The notes under the pieces: generated by a model | What the model saw: the letters and a program-made list of their open reading frames with translations, nothing else | The model's database searches: none | Told to the model about the DNA's origin: nothing | Program-made: the position numbers and the translations under genes | Assembly: GCA_963720705.1 (NCBI GenBank) | Contig: CAVRGJ010000006.1 | Location: 351,692 to 415,691, forward strand | Source: DASWJZ01 sp963720705 | GTDB taxonomy: Bacteria > Pseudomonadota > Alphaproteobacteria > Rhizobiales > Afifellaceae | Direction of reading: 5' to 3' | Length of the DNA stretch: 64,000 nt | Shown: positions 24,835-34,107 of the stretch, in pieces | Position numbering within the stretch: position 1 is the first letter of the stretch | How the letters are laid out: every line of letters begins with the position of its first letter

Positions 24835-25281
24835 ATGTCAAAACGCGATGAGCTGCCTTTCGCCGTCACGCATGAAGTCCGCGACACCTGCCTTTGCCTG
24901 CACGTACAGCGCGCGGCGCGCGCGCTGGCGCGTCGCTACGACGAGGCGCTGAGGCCCGTCGGATTGACGCACGGCCAGTTCTCGCTGCTGATGTCGGTGA
25001 ACCGCCCCGACGCGCCGACGATCGGCGATGTCGCGACGCTCCTTGCCATGGACCGCACCACGGTGACGGCGAACCTCAAGCCCCTTGAACGCCGCGGGCT
25101 CGTGCGTACGACGAACGACGCAGAGGACCGGCGCGCGCGGCGCGTGGCGCTGACCGCGGCCGGTCGACGGCTTCTTCGTGCGGCGCTGCCGTTTTGGAAA
25201 GCAGAGCAGGCGGAGACCGCGCGCCTGGTGGCCCAACCCGGCGCCAATCGTCTGAGGGCCGCGCTGCGCGCGCTTTCCTAG
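24835..25281 (+). CDS. MarR-family transcriptional regulator
   Basis: 148 residues with the MarR winged helix: LTHGQFSLLMSVNRPDAPTIGDVATLLAMDRTTVTANLKPLERRGLVRTTNDAEDRRARRVALTAAGRRLL, containing recognition helix DRTTVTANLKPLE and the wing DAEDRRARRVALT. The leading DTCLCLHVQRAARALARRYDEAL forms the dimerisation helix; its Cys pair near residues 19-21 could sense oxidants, but that is speculation. A perfect palindrome lies just upstream. Adjacent VOC debris suggests a former target gene. Confidence 0.92.
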   Translation: MSKRDELPFAVTHEVRDTCLCLHVQRAARALARRYDEALRPVGLTHGQFSLLMSVNRPDAPTIGDVATLLAMDRTTVTANLKPLERRGLVRTTNDAEDRRARRVALTAAGRRLLRAALPFWKAEQAETARLVAQPGANRLRAALRALS

Positions 25282-25313
25282 GACCTCTCGCGCGCCCCGC
25301 GGCGATCTCCGCG

Positions 25314-25341
25314 TTGACTCGAAAGGGCAAGCTGATATCAG
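25314..25341 (+). promoter_or_regulatory. Possible tkt promoter
   Basis: TTGACT at 25314-25319 and TATCAG at 25336-25341, spaced 16 bases. The -35 box is good, the -10 box weak. It lies about 80 bp upstream of the tkt start. Confidence 0.35.
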
Positions 25342-25421
25342 TGCCGCCGCAATCCGGAGCGTTTGACGGATAAGCGACTTCGCGGCGCGCCGTGGAGCGC
25401 CTTGCCACGGCGGAAAATTCG

Positions 25422-27411
25422 ATGACCGACGCTGTCGATCCCAAAGTGATGGCCAATGCGATCCGCGCGCTCGCGATGGACGCGGTCGAGAAAGCGAATT
25501 CCGGCCACCCCGGCATGCCGATGGGCATGGCGGACGTCGCGACCGTGCTCTTCACCCGCTACCTGAAGTTCGACCCCGCCGACCCGGATTGGCCGGACCG
25601 CGACCGCTTCGTGCTCTCCGCCGGCCACGGCTCGATGCTGCTCTATTCGCTGCTCTATCTGACGGGCTACCCGGAGATGACGCTCGACGAGCTGAAGCGC
25701 TTTCGCCAGCTCCATTCCAAGACGCCCGGGCACCCGGAAAGCTTCGACACGATCGGCGTCGAGACCACCACCGGGCCGCTCGGCCAGGGTGTTGCCACGT
25801 CGGTCGGCATGGCGCTCGCCGAAAGAATGCTCGCGGCCGAGTTCGGCGAGGACATCGTCGACCACAAGACCTTCGTGCTCTGCTCCGACGGCGATCTCAT
25901 GGAGGGCGTCAGCCATGAGGCAATCGCACTTGCCGGGCACTTGAGGCTCAACAAGCTGATCTTCCTCTACGACGACAACGGAATCTCGATCGACGGCCCT
26001 CTGACGCTCTCCGATTCGGTCGACCAGGTCGCCCGCTTCAGGGCTGCCGGCTGGAACGCCACGCAGATCGAGGGGCTGAACCACGAGGCCGTGTCGGAGG
26101 CGATCGACGCGGCGCTCAAATCGGACCGGCCCAGCCTGATCGCCTGCAAGACCGTGATCGGCTACGGCGCACCCAAGAAGGCCGGTACTTCCAAGGCGCA
26201 TGGCGAGGCGCTCGGCGCCGAGGAGCTCGCCGGCGCCAAGAAGGCGCTCGGCTGGGAGTACGGGCCGTTCGTCATCCCGGACAATATCCTTGCGGCATGG
26301 CGCGACGCCGGAAAGCGCGGCGCACCCGCACGCGCGGCATGGCAGAAGCGGATGGCGGCGAAGGACGTGAAGCAGCGCGGCGAATTCGAGCGGCGGCTGG
26401 CGCGCAAGCGTCCCGCGGCGCTGGCGAAGGCGTTTGCCGCGCTTGAAGCAGAAGATCGCCGCGGACAAGCCCACCCTTGCGACGCGCAAATCGAGCGAGA
26501 TGGTGCTGGAATCGATCACCGTCGCGATGCCGGAGCTGATCCTCGGCTCCGCCGATCTGACGCCTTCGAACAACACGCAGACCAAGAACCTCTCCAACAT
26601 CAAGCCCGGCGACTATTCCGGCCGTTACATCCACTACGGCATCCGCGAGCACGGCATGGCGGCCGCCATGAACGGCATGGCCATGCATCGCGGCCTGCAG
26701 CCGGCGGGCGGCACGTTCTTCGTCTTCAGCGATTACGCCCGCCCGGCGATGCGCATCGCGGCGCTGTCGTCGATTCCCGTCGTCTACGTCATGACGCACG
26801 ACTCAATCGGGCTCGGCGAGGACGGACCAACGCACCAGCCGGTCGAGCATCTGGCCGCGCTCCGCGCCATGCCGAACATGCGCGTCTTCCGTCCGGCCGA
26901 TGCGATGGAAACGGCCGAGTGCTGGCAGCTTGCGCTGGAGCGGCTCGACGGCCCCACGGTCCTGGCGCTCACCCGGCAGAACCTTGCGCCGGCGCGCGCG
27001 ACGGTCGCGAATGCCAATCTCTGCGCACAGGGTGCCTACGAGGTCTCGCCGGCGTCTTCGAAGGCGCTCGCGACGATCTTCGCCTCAGGCTCGGAGGTGG
27101 AACTCGCGATCAACGCCCAAAAGCTCCTGAAGGACAAAGGGATCGCCGCCCGCGTCGTCTCCGTCCCCTCGCTCGAGCTGTTCCTTGGGCAGCCGGAGGA
27201 TTATCGCGCCAAGGTGATCGGCGATGCGCCGGTAAAGCTTGCCGTGGAAGCGGCGGTCCGCTTCGGCTGGGATGCGGTGATCGGGCCGGAGGGCCTCTTC
27301 GTCGGCATGCACAGCTTCGGCGCCAGCGCGCCCTACAAGGACGTCTACAGGAATTTCGGCATTACCGCCGAGGCGGTCGCTGACGCCATCGTCAAGCGGC
27401 ACAACGCCTGA
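25422..27411 (+). pseudogene. tkt: Transketolase, one-base frameshift
   Basis: Thiamine diphosphate enzyme that moves two-carbon units between sugar phosphates. From ATG 25422 the protein is intact through residue ~341 (SGHPGMPMGMADVATVLF, GPLGQGVATSVGMALAE, CSDGDLMEGVSHEA, YDDNGISIDG). At about 26445, in GCGCTTGAAGCAG, an extra base shifts the frame, and the rest continues one frame over: KQKIAADKPTLATRKSSEMVL, IREHGMAAAMNGMAMHRG, THDSIGLGEDGPTHQPVEHL to the stop at 27411. Both halves are otherwise family-perfect, so this is a one-base indel, either real or a sequencing error. It leads the tkt-gap-pgk-fba set, and losing tkt would be costly. Confidence 0.9.
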
Positions 27412-27431
27412 TACCGACCGGAGCAAAAGAC

Positions 27432-28442
27432 ATGACCACGAGAGTTGCCATCAACGGGTTCGGCCGCATCGGCCGTTTGGTCCTTCGCGCCATCGTCGAG
27501 TCGGGCAGAAAGGACATCGAGGTCGTCGCCATAAACGACCTCGGCCCGGTGGAGACGAACGCCCACCTGCTGCGCCGCGACTCCGTGCACGGCAAGTTTC
27601 CGCACGAGGTCAAGGTCGACGGCGACACGATCGACGCTGGCGCCGGACGCATGAAGGTGACGGCGGAGCGCGATCCCTCGAAGCTTCCGCATAAGGAACT
27701 CGGCGTCGACATCGCGCTCGAATGCACCGGCATCTTCACTTCCAAGGAGAAGGCGTCCGCGCATCTGAAGGCGGGCGCCAAGCGCGTGCTGATTTCGGCG
27801 CCGGGCGAAAATGCCGACCTGACCGTCGTCTACGGCGTCAACGACGACAAGCTCGCCAGGGAGCACGTCATCGTCTCCAACGCTTCGTGCACCACCAATT
27901 GCCTCGTGCCGGTCGTGCACGTCGTGCACAACGCCATCGGCATCGAGCACGGATTCATGACCACGATCCACTCCTACACCGGCGACCAGCCGACGCTCGA
28001 CACGCTGCACAAGGACCTCTACCGGGCGCGCGCGGCGGCGCTCAACATCATCCCGACGACGACCGGCGCGGCGAAGGCCGTCGGCCTGGTCATCCCGGAG
28101 CTGAACGGCAAGCTCGACGGCGCTTCCATGCGCGTGCCGACCCCGAACGTCTCGCTGGTCGATTTCAAGTTCGTCGCCAAGCGGCAGACCTCCGTCGACG
28201 AGATCAACAACGCTCTGATCGAGGCGTCGAAATCGAACCGCCTGAAGGGCATCCTCGAATTCACCAAGGAGAAGCTCGTCTCCTCCGACCTGAACCACGA
28301 TTCGGCGTCGTCGACGGTCGCCGTCGACCAGACCAAGGTGATCGGCGGCACCTTCGGCCGCGTCGTCTCCTGGTACGACAACGAATGGGGCTTCTCCAAT
28401 CGCATGGCCGACACGGCCGTGGCGATGGGAAAGCTCGGCTAG
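27432..28442 (+). CDS. gap: Glyceraldehyde-3-phosphate dehydrogenase
   Basis: 336-residue type I GAPDH: oxidises glyceraldehyde-3-phosphate to 1,3-bisphosphoglycerate in both directions of central metabolism. INGFGRIGRLVLRA is the NAD-binding loop and SNASCTTNCLVPV carries catalytic Cys153; WYDNEWGFSNRMADT ends it. Starts 20 bp after tkt with AGCAAAAGAC before the ATG, so the two are cotranscribed. Followed by a strong hairpin at 28455-28477 before the convergent PEBP gene. In relatives gap is followed by pgk and fba; here two minus-strand genes lie between gap and pgk. Confidence 0.97.
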   Translation: MTTRVAINGFGRIGRLVLRAIVESGRKDIEVVAINDLGPVETNAHLLRRDSVHGKFPHEVKVDGDTIDAGAGRMKVTAERDPSKLPHKELGVDIALECTGIFTSKEKASAHLKAGAKRVLISAPGENADLTVVYGVNDDKLAREHVIVSNASCTTNCLVPVVHVVHNAIGIEHGFMTTIHSYTGDQPTLDTLHKDLYRARAAALNIIPTTTGAAKAVGLVIPELNGKLDGASMRVPTPNVSLVDFKFVAKRQTSVDEINNALIEASKSNRLKGILEFTKEKLVSSDLNHDSASSTVAVDQTKVIGGTFGRVVSWYDNEWGFSNRMADTAVAMGKLG

Positions 28443-28454
28443 AGAGAGCGGGCC

Positions 28455-28477
28455 GCGGCGTCCGGGCAGGACGCCGC
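28455..28477 (+). terminator. Hairpin between convergent gap and PEBP genes
   Basis: GCGGCGTCC (28455-28463), GGGCA loop, GGACGCCGC (28469-28477): a 9-bp perfect stem with no U-tract on the plus strand. A likely transcription or mRNA-stability boundary for both genes. Confidence 0.6.
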
Positions 28478-28494
28478 GCTCAAACCTGGAGCGC

Positions 28495-29043
28495 TCAGCG
28501 CCCGTAGGTGTAGGTGACGCTCGCCTTGTCGAGCGTGCTGAAGTGCAGGTTGAACCCGACCACGGCGCCTGACGCGTTCTCATCGACAGGGAGAGCGTCT
28601 GCCGTCACGGCGAAGATCGTGATGACGTAGTGGTGCGGCGCGTCGCCCTGCGGCGGACACGGACCGAAATAGGCTGCCGTGCCGGCATCGTTCCGCGACT
28701 GCACCGCGCCCGCCGGGAGCTTGCCGTTGCCGGCCTCGCCGGCGCCTTCGTCCAGGCTCATCGTCGTGGGCGGCAGGTTCGCCACCTCCCAGTGCCAGAA
28801 GCCGCTGCCAGTCGGCGCGTCCGGATCGTAGATGGTCAGCGCAAGGCTCTTGGCGTCCGCCGGCACGTCCTTCCACACGAGCGGGAGCGAGACATTGTCG
28901 CCGTCGCAGCCGAACGCATTGGCCGTGTATTTGTGCGGAATCGTATTGTCGCTGCCGACGGCGGGGCTCGATATCTCGAAGGCCGATGCCTGGCCGGCGA
29001 GAGCGACCGTGGCTATTGCCGCGCAAAGATGAAGCAGTTTCAC
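28495..29043 (-). CDS. PEBP/YbhB-family protein, secreted
   Basis: 182-residue phosphatidylethanolamine-binding-like protein (YbhB/YbcL). A signal peptide (LLHLCAAIATVALAGQASA) points to the periplasm. The ligand-site motifs LTIYDPDAPTGSGFWHWEVANLPP and YFGPCPPQGDAPHHYVITIFAV are complete. Function in bacteria is poorly defined. I start it at GTG 29043, which has GGAGG nearby; the longer frame adds an unsupported leader. It lies between gap and pgk on the opposite strand, interrupting the glycolytic run. Confidence 0.88.
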   Translation of the reverse strand: MKLLHLCAAIATVALAGQASAFEISSPAVGSDNTIPHKYTANAFGCDGDNVSLPLVWKDVPADAKSLALTIYDPDAPTGSGFWHWEVANLPPTTMSLDEGAGEAGNGKLPAGAVQSRNDAGTAAYFGPCPPQGDAPHHYVITIFAVTADALPVDENASGAVVGFNLHFSTLDKASVTYTYGR

Positions 29044-29129
29044 GACGATTTCCTCCCTTGGGACGCCCGCAATTGCCGCGTGGACGCCGCGTCCATGATC
29101 AATCTTCGCCAATCTCGGCGCAACCGGCA

Positions 29130-29642
29130 TCAGCGCGGCACGCGGTAGAGATAATAGCGGTCCTCGCCGACGCCCTCCGGCGGCGCGATCTTGAATTCCG
29201 CAAGCGCCGGCAGCGCCTGGTCGCTTGCGACGATCGCGCCGGGTGCGAGAAGCGGCAATATCTGCGGCCCGAGCCATCCCGCAAAGCGGCGGTTGCGAGC
29301 GTCGTCGCCGGTCCCGATGTCGGAGTGGACGAAGGCCGCCTTGCCAGCGAAACGCGCGCGCGCGGCGGGTAGCGTCTCTTCGAGGTTCCCGACGATCAGC
29401 CGGTCGGGTGCCGGAGTCGAATCCGGGTGCGCCTGCGGACTGCGCTCGAACACGTAGATGTCGCGCCCCGGCAGCCGGGCGCGGAGATGATCGAAGCTGC
29501 GGCCGTTGCCGAGGCCTAATTCGATCACGACGCCCGCAATGCCGGCGGCCTCGGCGACCGCCCAGTTGAGGCAGGTGCGCTGTGCCTTGAGCCGGCGGAT
29601 GGCCTTGTCGAGACGGGTCAGGGGCTGGCCGGCAGGGGTCAA
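29130..29642 (-). CDS. Class I SAM-dependent methyltransferase-like protein
   Basis: About 170 residues. The central GVVIELGLGNGRSFDHLRARL looks like motif I of class I methyltransferases (E-x-G-x-G-x-G), followed by RDIYVFERSP (acidic position after strand 2) and AAFVHSDIGTG. C-terminal PPEGVGEDRYYLYRVPR is shared with annotated relatives next to pgk. I propose TTG 29642, with AAGGA eight bases upstream; the frame is open to 29741, so the start is uncertain. The substrate is unknown. Confidence 0.7.
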   Translation of the reverse strand: MTPAGQPLTRLDKAIRRLKAQRTCLNWAVAEAAGIAGVVIELGLGNGRSFDHLRARLPGRDIYVFERSPQAHPDSTPAPDRLIVGNLEETLPAARARFAGKAAFVHSDIGTGDDARNRRFAGWLGPQILPLLAPGAIVASDQALPALAEFKIAPPEGVGEDRYYLYRVPR

Positions 29643-29746
29643 GTCGCGTGTCCTTGCACCTGCCTCAATCGGCAAGCCGCCGCCCCCTGTCAACCGGCAC
29701 GCGTGGATGATAAGAGGCTGCCGTTCAAGCACGGGCGACACGCTGA

Positions 29747-30949
29747 ATGCAGTTCCGGACCCTCAAGGACGCGGGCAATCTCAAGGGCAAGCGGGTACTC
29801 CTTCGCGTCGATCTGAACGTGCCGGTCAAGGACGGCGCGGTTACCGACGCGACGCGGATCGAGCGCGTCGCGCCGACAATTCGTGCGTTGTCGGACGCCG
29901 GCGCCAAGGTCGCGATCCTCGCGCATTTCGAGCGGCCGAAGGGAAAGCGCGTGCCGGAAATGTCACTGAAGCCGATCGCCGCGGCAGTCGCCAAAGTCGT
30001 CGGCCGCCCCGTCAAGTTCGTCGAGGATTGCATCGGAGCGGAAGCCGAAGCGGCGGTCAAAAACCTTGCCGAGGGCGGCATCGCGGTTCTGGAGAACACG
30101 CGCTTCCATGCCGGCGAGGAGACGAACGATCCCGCGTTCGTCGCCGAACTCGCCAAGCTCGGCGACGTCTATGTGAACGACGCATTCTCCGCCGCGCATC
30201 GCGCGCATGCGTCGACCGAGGGCCTGGCGCATAAGCTTCCGGCCTACGCCGGGCTTGCGATGCAGGAGGAGCTTGAGGCGCTCGATCATGCGCTCGGCAA
30301 TCCGAAGCGCCCGGTCGTCGCCATCGTCGGCGGCGCCAAGATCTCATCCAAGCTCGAGCTTCTCGGCAATCTCATCCAGAAGGTCGACGCGCTCGTCATC
30401 GGCGGCGGCATGGCGAACACATTCCTCGCCGCGAAGGGCGTCGCGATCGGCAAGTCGCTGAACGAGCCGGACCTTGAGAAGACGGCGAAGCAGATCATGC
30501 TCTCCGCTGTCACAAAGGGCTGCGCCATAGTGCTTCCAAGTGATGTTGTCGTTGCCGCGGCGTTCGAGGCGAACGCGCCGCACGCGACGGTTACCGCCGA
30601 GAGCGTGGCGGCCGATCGGATGATCCTCGACGTTGGAGAGAAGAGCGTCGCGGCGATCAACCAGTGGATCGACAAGGCCGCGACGCTCGTCTGGAACGGC
30701 CCGCTCGGCGCCTTCGAGAAGACGCCCTTCGATCGCGGCACGGTGGCGACGGCAAAGCACGCGGCGAAACGCACACGGGCCGGAAAGCTGCTTTCAGTTG
30801 CCGGCGGCGGCGACACTGTCGCCGCGCTGAACCATGCCGGCGTAGCGGACGACTTCAGCTACGTCTCGACCGCCGGCGGCGCCTTTCTCGAATGGCTGGA
30901 AGGCAAGGCGCTGCCGGGCGTCGAGGCGCTCCGCCGCAACAAAACTTGA
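29747..30949 (+). CDS. pgk: Phosphoglycerate kinase
   Basis: 400-residue kinase making ATP and 3-phosphoglycerate from 1,3-bisphosphoglycerate. KRVLLRVDLNVPVKDGAVTD starts the N-terminal domain, ENTRFHAGEETNDPAF and NDAFSAAHRAHAST are substrate-site segments, and AKISSKLELLGNLIQKVDALVIGGGMANTF and LSVAGGGDTVAAL are in the nucleotide domain. ATG 29747 follows a weak ribosome site. It precedes fba by 31 bp in the same direction. The divergent methyltransferase start is only about 100 bp away. Confidence 0.96.
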   Translation: MQFRTLKDAGNLKGKRVLLRVDLNVPVKDGAVTDATRIERVAPTIRALSDAGAKVAILAHFERPKGKRVPEMSLKPIAAAVAKVVGRPVKFVEDCIGAEAEAAVKNLAEGGIAVLENTRFHAGEETNDPAFVAELAKLGDVYVNDAFSAAHRAHASTEGLAHKLPAYAGLAMQEELEALDHALGNPKRPVVAIVGGAKISSKLELLGNLIQKVDALVIGGGMANTFLAAKGVAIGKSLNEPDLEKTAKQIMLSAVTKGCAIVLPSDVVVAAAFEANAPHATVTAESVAADRMILDVGEKSVAAINQWIDKAATLVWNGPLGAFEKTPFDRGTVATAKHAAKRTRAGKLLSVAGGGDTVAALNHAGVADDFSYVSTAGGAFLEWLEGKALPGVEALRRNKT

Positions 30950-30980
30950 GACCAAGGACAAGATTGAAGGGAGAACAGCC

Positions 30981-32015
30981 ATGAGCGAGAGGCTGGAAGA
31001 CATCGCCATCAAGATGGTCGCCGAGGGGAAGGGAATCCTCGCGGCCGACGAGAGTACCGGCACCATCAAGAAGCGTTTCGATTCGATCAAGATCGACAAC
31101 ACCGAAGAGAACCGCCGCGACTATCGCGAGATGATGTTCTCCACCGGCGAAGCGATGAAGAACTACATTTCCGGCGTCATCCTCTTCGACGAGACGATCC
31201 GGCAGAAGGCGAAGAACGGCAAGCCGCTGGTCGATCTGATCAATGCCGCGGGCTCCGTTCCCGGCATCAAGGTCGACGCGGGCGCACAGGATCTCGCCGG
31301 CTTCCCCGGCGAGAAGGTCACCGAAGGACTCGACGGCCTGCGCGGCCGGCTGAAGGAATATTACGGCCTCGGCGCGCGCTTCGCGAAGTGGCGTGCCGTG
31401 ATCACCATCGGCGAAGACGGCCGGCCGAGTTGGAACTGCATCCACGCCAACGCACACGCGCTCGCGCGCTACGCCGCGCTCTGCCAGGAGCAGATGATCG
31501 TGCCGATCGTCGAGCCGGAAGTGCTGATGGACGGGCCCGAGGCCAAGCACGGAATCGACCGCTGCTACGACGTGACGGTTTGGACGCTGCAGACCGTGTT
31601 CCACGAGCTCTTCGTGGCGGGCGTCAAGCTCGAAGGCATGGTGTTGAAGCCGAACATGGTCGTGCCCGGCCAGCACTCCGGCACGAGGGCGAGCGTCGAG
31701 GAGGTCGCGGAGAAGACCGTGAAGGCTCTGAAGACGACCGTGCCGGCGGCCGTTCCCGGCATCGCGTTCCTTTCCGGCGGCCAGTCGGACGAGGAGGCGA
31801 CGGCGCATCTTTCGGCAATGAACGCCATCTACGACCTCCCCTGGAAGCTCACCTTCTCCTACGGGCGGGCGCTGCAGGCGGCGGCGCTCAAGGCCTGGGG
31901 CGGAAAGCAGACGAACATCAAGGCCGCGCAGGCCGCCTTCGCGCATCGGGCGAAGATGAACGGCCTTGCGGCGACCGGCGCGTGGAAGAAGGACCTCGAG
32001 CTCAAGGCGGCGTGA
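30981..32015 (+). CDS. fba: Class I fructose-bisphosphate aldolase
   Basis: 344-residue Schiff-base aldolase, reversibly splitting fructose-1,6-bisphosphate to DHAP and glyceraldehyde-3-phosphate. ADESTGTIKKRFDSI near residue 22, the WRAVITIGEDGRPSWNCIHANAHALARYA region, and GMVLKPNMVVPGQHSG with the Schiff-base Lys223 show class I chemistry, so no divalent metal is required. GGAG lies ahead of ATG 30981. It completes the pgk-fba arm; the ThiE-like gene follows closely. Confidence 0.96.
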   Translation: MSERLEDIAIKMVAEGKGILAADESTGTIKKRFDSIKIDNTEENRRDYREMMFSTGEAMKNYISGVILFDETIRQKAKNGKPLVDLINAAGSVPGIKVDAGAQDLAGFPGEKVTEGLDGLRGRLKEYYGLGARFAKWRAVITIGEDGRPSWNCIHANAHALARYAALCQEQMIVPIVEPEVLMDGPEAKHGIDRCYDVTVWTLQTVFHELFVAGVKLEGMVLKPNMVVPGQHSGTRASVEEVAEKTVKALKTTVPAAVPGIAFLSGGQSDEEATAHLSAMNAIYDLPWKLTFSYGRALQAAALKAWGGKQTNIKAAQAAFAHRAKMNGLAATGAWKKDLELKAA

Positions 32016-32084
32016 CGGCCGCGACCCGAAAATCGCCGGATTGATCGGTTGGAAGAAGCGCCGTCTCCTACCCATCTTCCGGAC

Positions 32085-32729
32085 ATGACGGACCGAGCCG
32101 AACAAACCCGCTTGTTTCTCGTCACGCCGCCGGCAATCGAGGCGAAGCACTTTCCCGCCCGTCTGCGGGAGGCGCTTGCGGCAGGCGACGTGGCGGCAGT
32201 TTTGATCGCCGGCGCACCGCAAGCAGGGATCGAGGCGTTCGCCCCTGCGCTCGTGCCGATCATCCAAGAGAAAGGCGCAGCCGCGCTTGTTGCCGACGAC
32301 ACGCGGCTCGCTGGCCATGTGAAGGCCGACGGCGTTCAGATCGCGACCGGACTTGCGGATCTAAGGCTCGCCGTCGAGTCATTCCGGCCGAAGCGGATCG
32401 TTGGGGCCGGCAACCTCGGCTCCCGCCACGCGGCGATGGAAGCCGGCGAGGCAGGCGCCGACTACCTGTTCTTCGGCCGCCCGCACGGCGATACGCACGC
32501 CATGCCCCATCCAAAAGCGCTTGGGCTTGCGGAATGGTGCTCGGAACTCATGGAGATCCCCGCCGTCATCATGGCCGGCCATTCGCTCGAGAGTGTCGGC
32601 GAGGCCGCGGCGACGGGCGCCGCTTTCGTCGCGCTCGGCGACGCTGTCTGGTCGAACCCGGCCGGGCCGGGCGAGGCGATCCGCGCGGCGCTGGCAACCC
32701 TCGCCAAGGAAGGGCGGCGGGCGGCATGA
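32085..32729 (+). CDS. ThiE/TenI-like TIM-barrel protein
   Basis: 214-residue TIM barrel related to thiamine phosphate synthase: LFLVTPPAIEAKHFPARLREALAAGDVAAVLI at strand 1 and ALVADDTRLAGHVKADGVQIATG near 80. The pyrophosphate-site signature of true ThiE (GPVFxTxTK) is not seen; instead there is ADYLFFGRPHGDTHAMPHPKALGLAEWCSELMEIPAVIMAG. Biochemical identity as ThiE is therefore doubtful. ATG 32085 is preferred to the upstream TTG, though the ribosome site is weak. It overlaps the SEL1 gene start (ATGA) and follows fba, as in relatives. Confidence 0.7.
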   Translation: MTDRAEQTRLFLVTPPAIEAKHFPARLREALAAGDVAAVLIAGAPQAGIEAFAPALVPIIQEKGAAALVADDTRLAGHVKADGVQIATGLADLRLAVESFRPKRIVGAGNLGSRHAAMEAGEAGADYLFFGRPHGDTHAMPHPKALGLAEWCSELMEIPAVIMAGHSLESVGEAAATGAAFVALGDAVWSNPAGPGEAIRAALATLAKEGRRAA

Positions 32730-33961
32730 GGCGCCTCGCACTTCTCGCGGCCCTGACGTTTGCGGTCGCGGCGCCCCTCGCCGCGCAGAGCGCAGAGACC
32801 GGCGCAAGCAATCCACCCTCGATCGAGGAGCGCATCGACCGGGGGCTCGACGCGGCCACGGGGAACGCGTCCCCGGGCGGGGTCGCGCCCCGGATCCCGG
32901 CGTCGCCCGGTATCTCGTCGTCATCATCACCGCTCGGCGACACCGACGCGTCGCTAAACGCACCGACCGGGCCGCATCGACTGCGCACGACGCTCGACCC
33001 GATCGGTATCGAGCAGCGCATCGACAAGGGGCTGACAGCAGCCGGCGAACAATCCGCCTTCCCTCCCGACTACGCCTTCGGTGCGTTCCAGCGCGGCTGG
33101 TTTTTGACCGCATTCTCGCTCGCGCTCGACCGCGCCAAGAACGGCGACCACGCGGCGCAGACGCTGCTTGGAGTGCTGCTGTCACGCGGCCTCGGCGTGA
33201 AGCAGGATCTTGCCGCCGCCGCCGACTGGTACAGGCTCGCCGGAGACGGTGGCGACGCGGAGGCGCTCTATGCGCTCGGCCAGCTCTATCTCGACGGCAG
33301 CGGCGTTGCGCAAGACCCGGCCAAGGCGGCAGAGCTCTTCCGCAAGGCGGCCGACGACGACCAGCCCGGCGCCGCGCGCGAGCTTGGCTATCTGCTGCTG
33401 CAGGGAAAGGGCGTCGACAAGAACCCGATGCTCGCCGCCGCCTTCCTCAGGCGCGCCGCCGGGCTCGGCGACATGGATGCGCAGTACACGCTCGCCGGCC
33501 TTTATGTCGACGGCGTCGGCGTCGTCGCCGACGAGACGCAGGCGACGCGTTGGTTCGCCGAGGCCGCGAAGAACGGCCACGTCGGCGCCGAGATCGAATA
33601 TGCGATCATGCTCGCCAACGGGCGCGGCACGCAGAAGGATTTGGCGGCAGCGGCCTCCTGGTTCACCCGCGCGGCCGAACTCGACAACCCGGTGGCGCAG
33701 CTTCGCCTCGCCCGCATGTACGCGGAGGGTGACGGGGTGGAAAGCGATTCGGCAACAGCCGCGCGCTGGTACCTCATCGCCAAGGACGGCGGGCTCGAAG
33801 ACGACCATATGGAGGCCTGGCTGAAGGGGCTCGATCCGGAGACGCTGAAGGCCGCAGAGGCGGCCGCCGACCGTTGGACGCAACTGAGGCGCGACGTATT
33901 CCAGACCGCGCTCGCTCCGACGCCGGCGCCGGGCGCGCCGGTGGACAATTCCACCGAGTAG
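32726..33961 (+). CDS. SEL1-like TPR protein, periplasmic
   Basis: 411 residues: signal peptide MRRLALLAALTFAVAAPLAAQSA, a Pro/Ser/Gly-rich linker (residues 30-100), then at least six SEL1 repeats such as AQTLLGVLLSRGLGVKQDLAAAADWYRLAGDGGD and AQYTLAGLYVDGVGVVADETQATRWFAEAAKNGH. A second short segment EERIDRGLDAATG recurs as EQRIDKGLTAAGE. SEL1 proteins act as binding scaffolds, for example ExoR in rhizobia; this one is not clearly ExoR. It is translationally coupled to the ThiE-like gene. Confidence 0.85.
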   Translation: MRRLALLAALTFAVAAPLAAQSAETGASNPPSIEERIDRGLDAATGNASPGGVAPRIPASPGISSSSSPLGDTDASLNAPTGPHRLRTTLDPIGIEQRIDKGLTAAGEQSAFPPDYAFGAFQRGWFLTAFSLALDRAKNGDHAAQTLLGVLLSRGLGVKQDLAAAADWYRLAGDGGDAEALYALGQLYLDGSGVAQDPAKAAELFRKAADDDQPGAARELGYLLLQGKGVDKNPMLAAAFLRRAAGLGDMDAQYTLAGLYVDGVGVVADETQATRWFAEAAKNGHVGAEIEYAIMLANGRGTQKDLAAAASWFTRAAELDNPVAQLRLARMYAEGDGVESDSATAARWYLIAKDGGLEDDHMEAWLKGLDPETLKAAEAAADRWTQLRRDVFQTALAPTPAPGAPVDNSTE

Positions 33962-34107
33962 CGATATATGCGGCCACCTTGCCGCGCCTCGGCGTCGGCA
34001 AGAATTGATCAGCATTCTCGAATTCAGCGCTTCGGCGGAGCGGCCGCTCTCAAAGACTTGCGGCGTTCGAGCGAAACGCGCACGACACGGGAAAGGAACG
34101 GACGGAC

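Noticed and set aside
26440..26450. Programmed frameshift in tkt
   Set aside because: No slippery heptamer, no downstream pseudoknot or internal Shine-Dalgarno of the known type is evident.
26434..27411. A separate short gene for the second half of transketolase
   Set aside because: The frame starts within the conserved linker, lacks a ribosome site, and joins seamlessly to the first half after removing one base, so a frameshift is the simpler reading.
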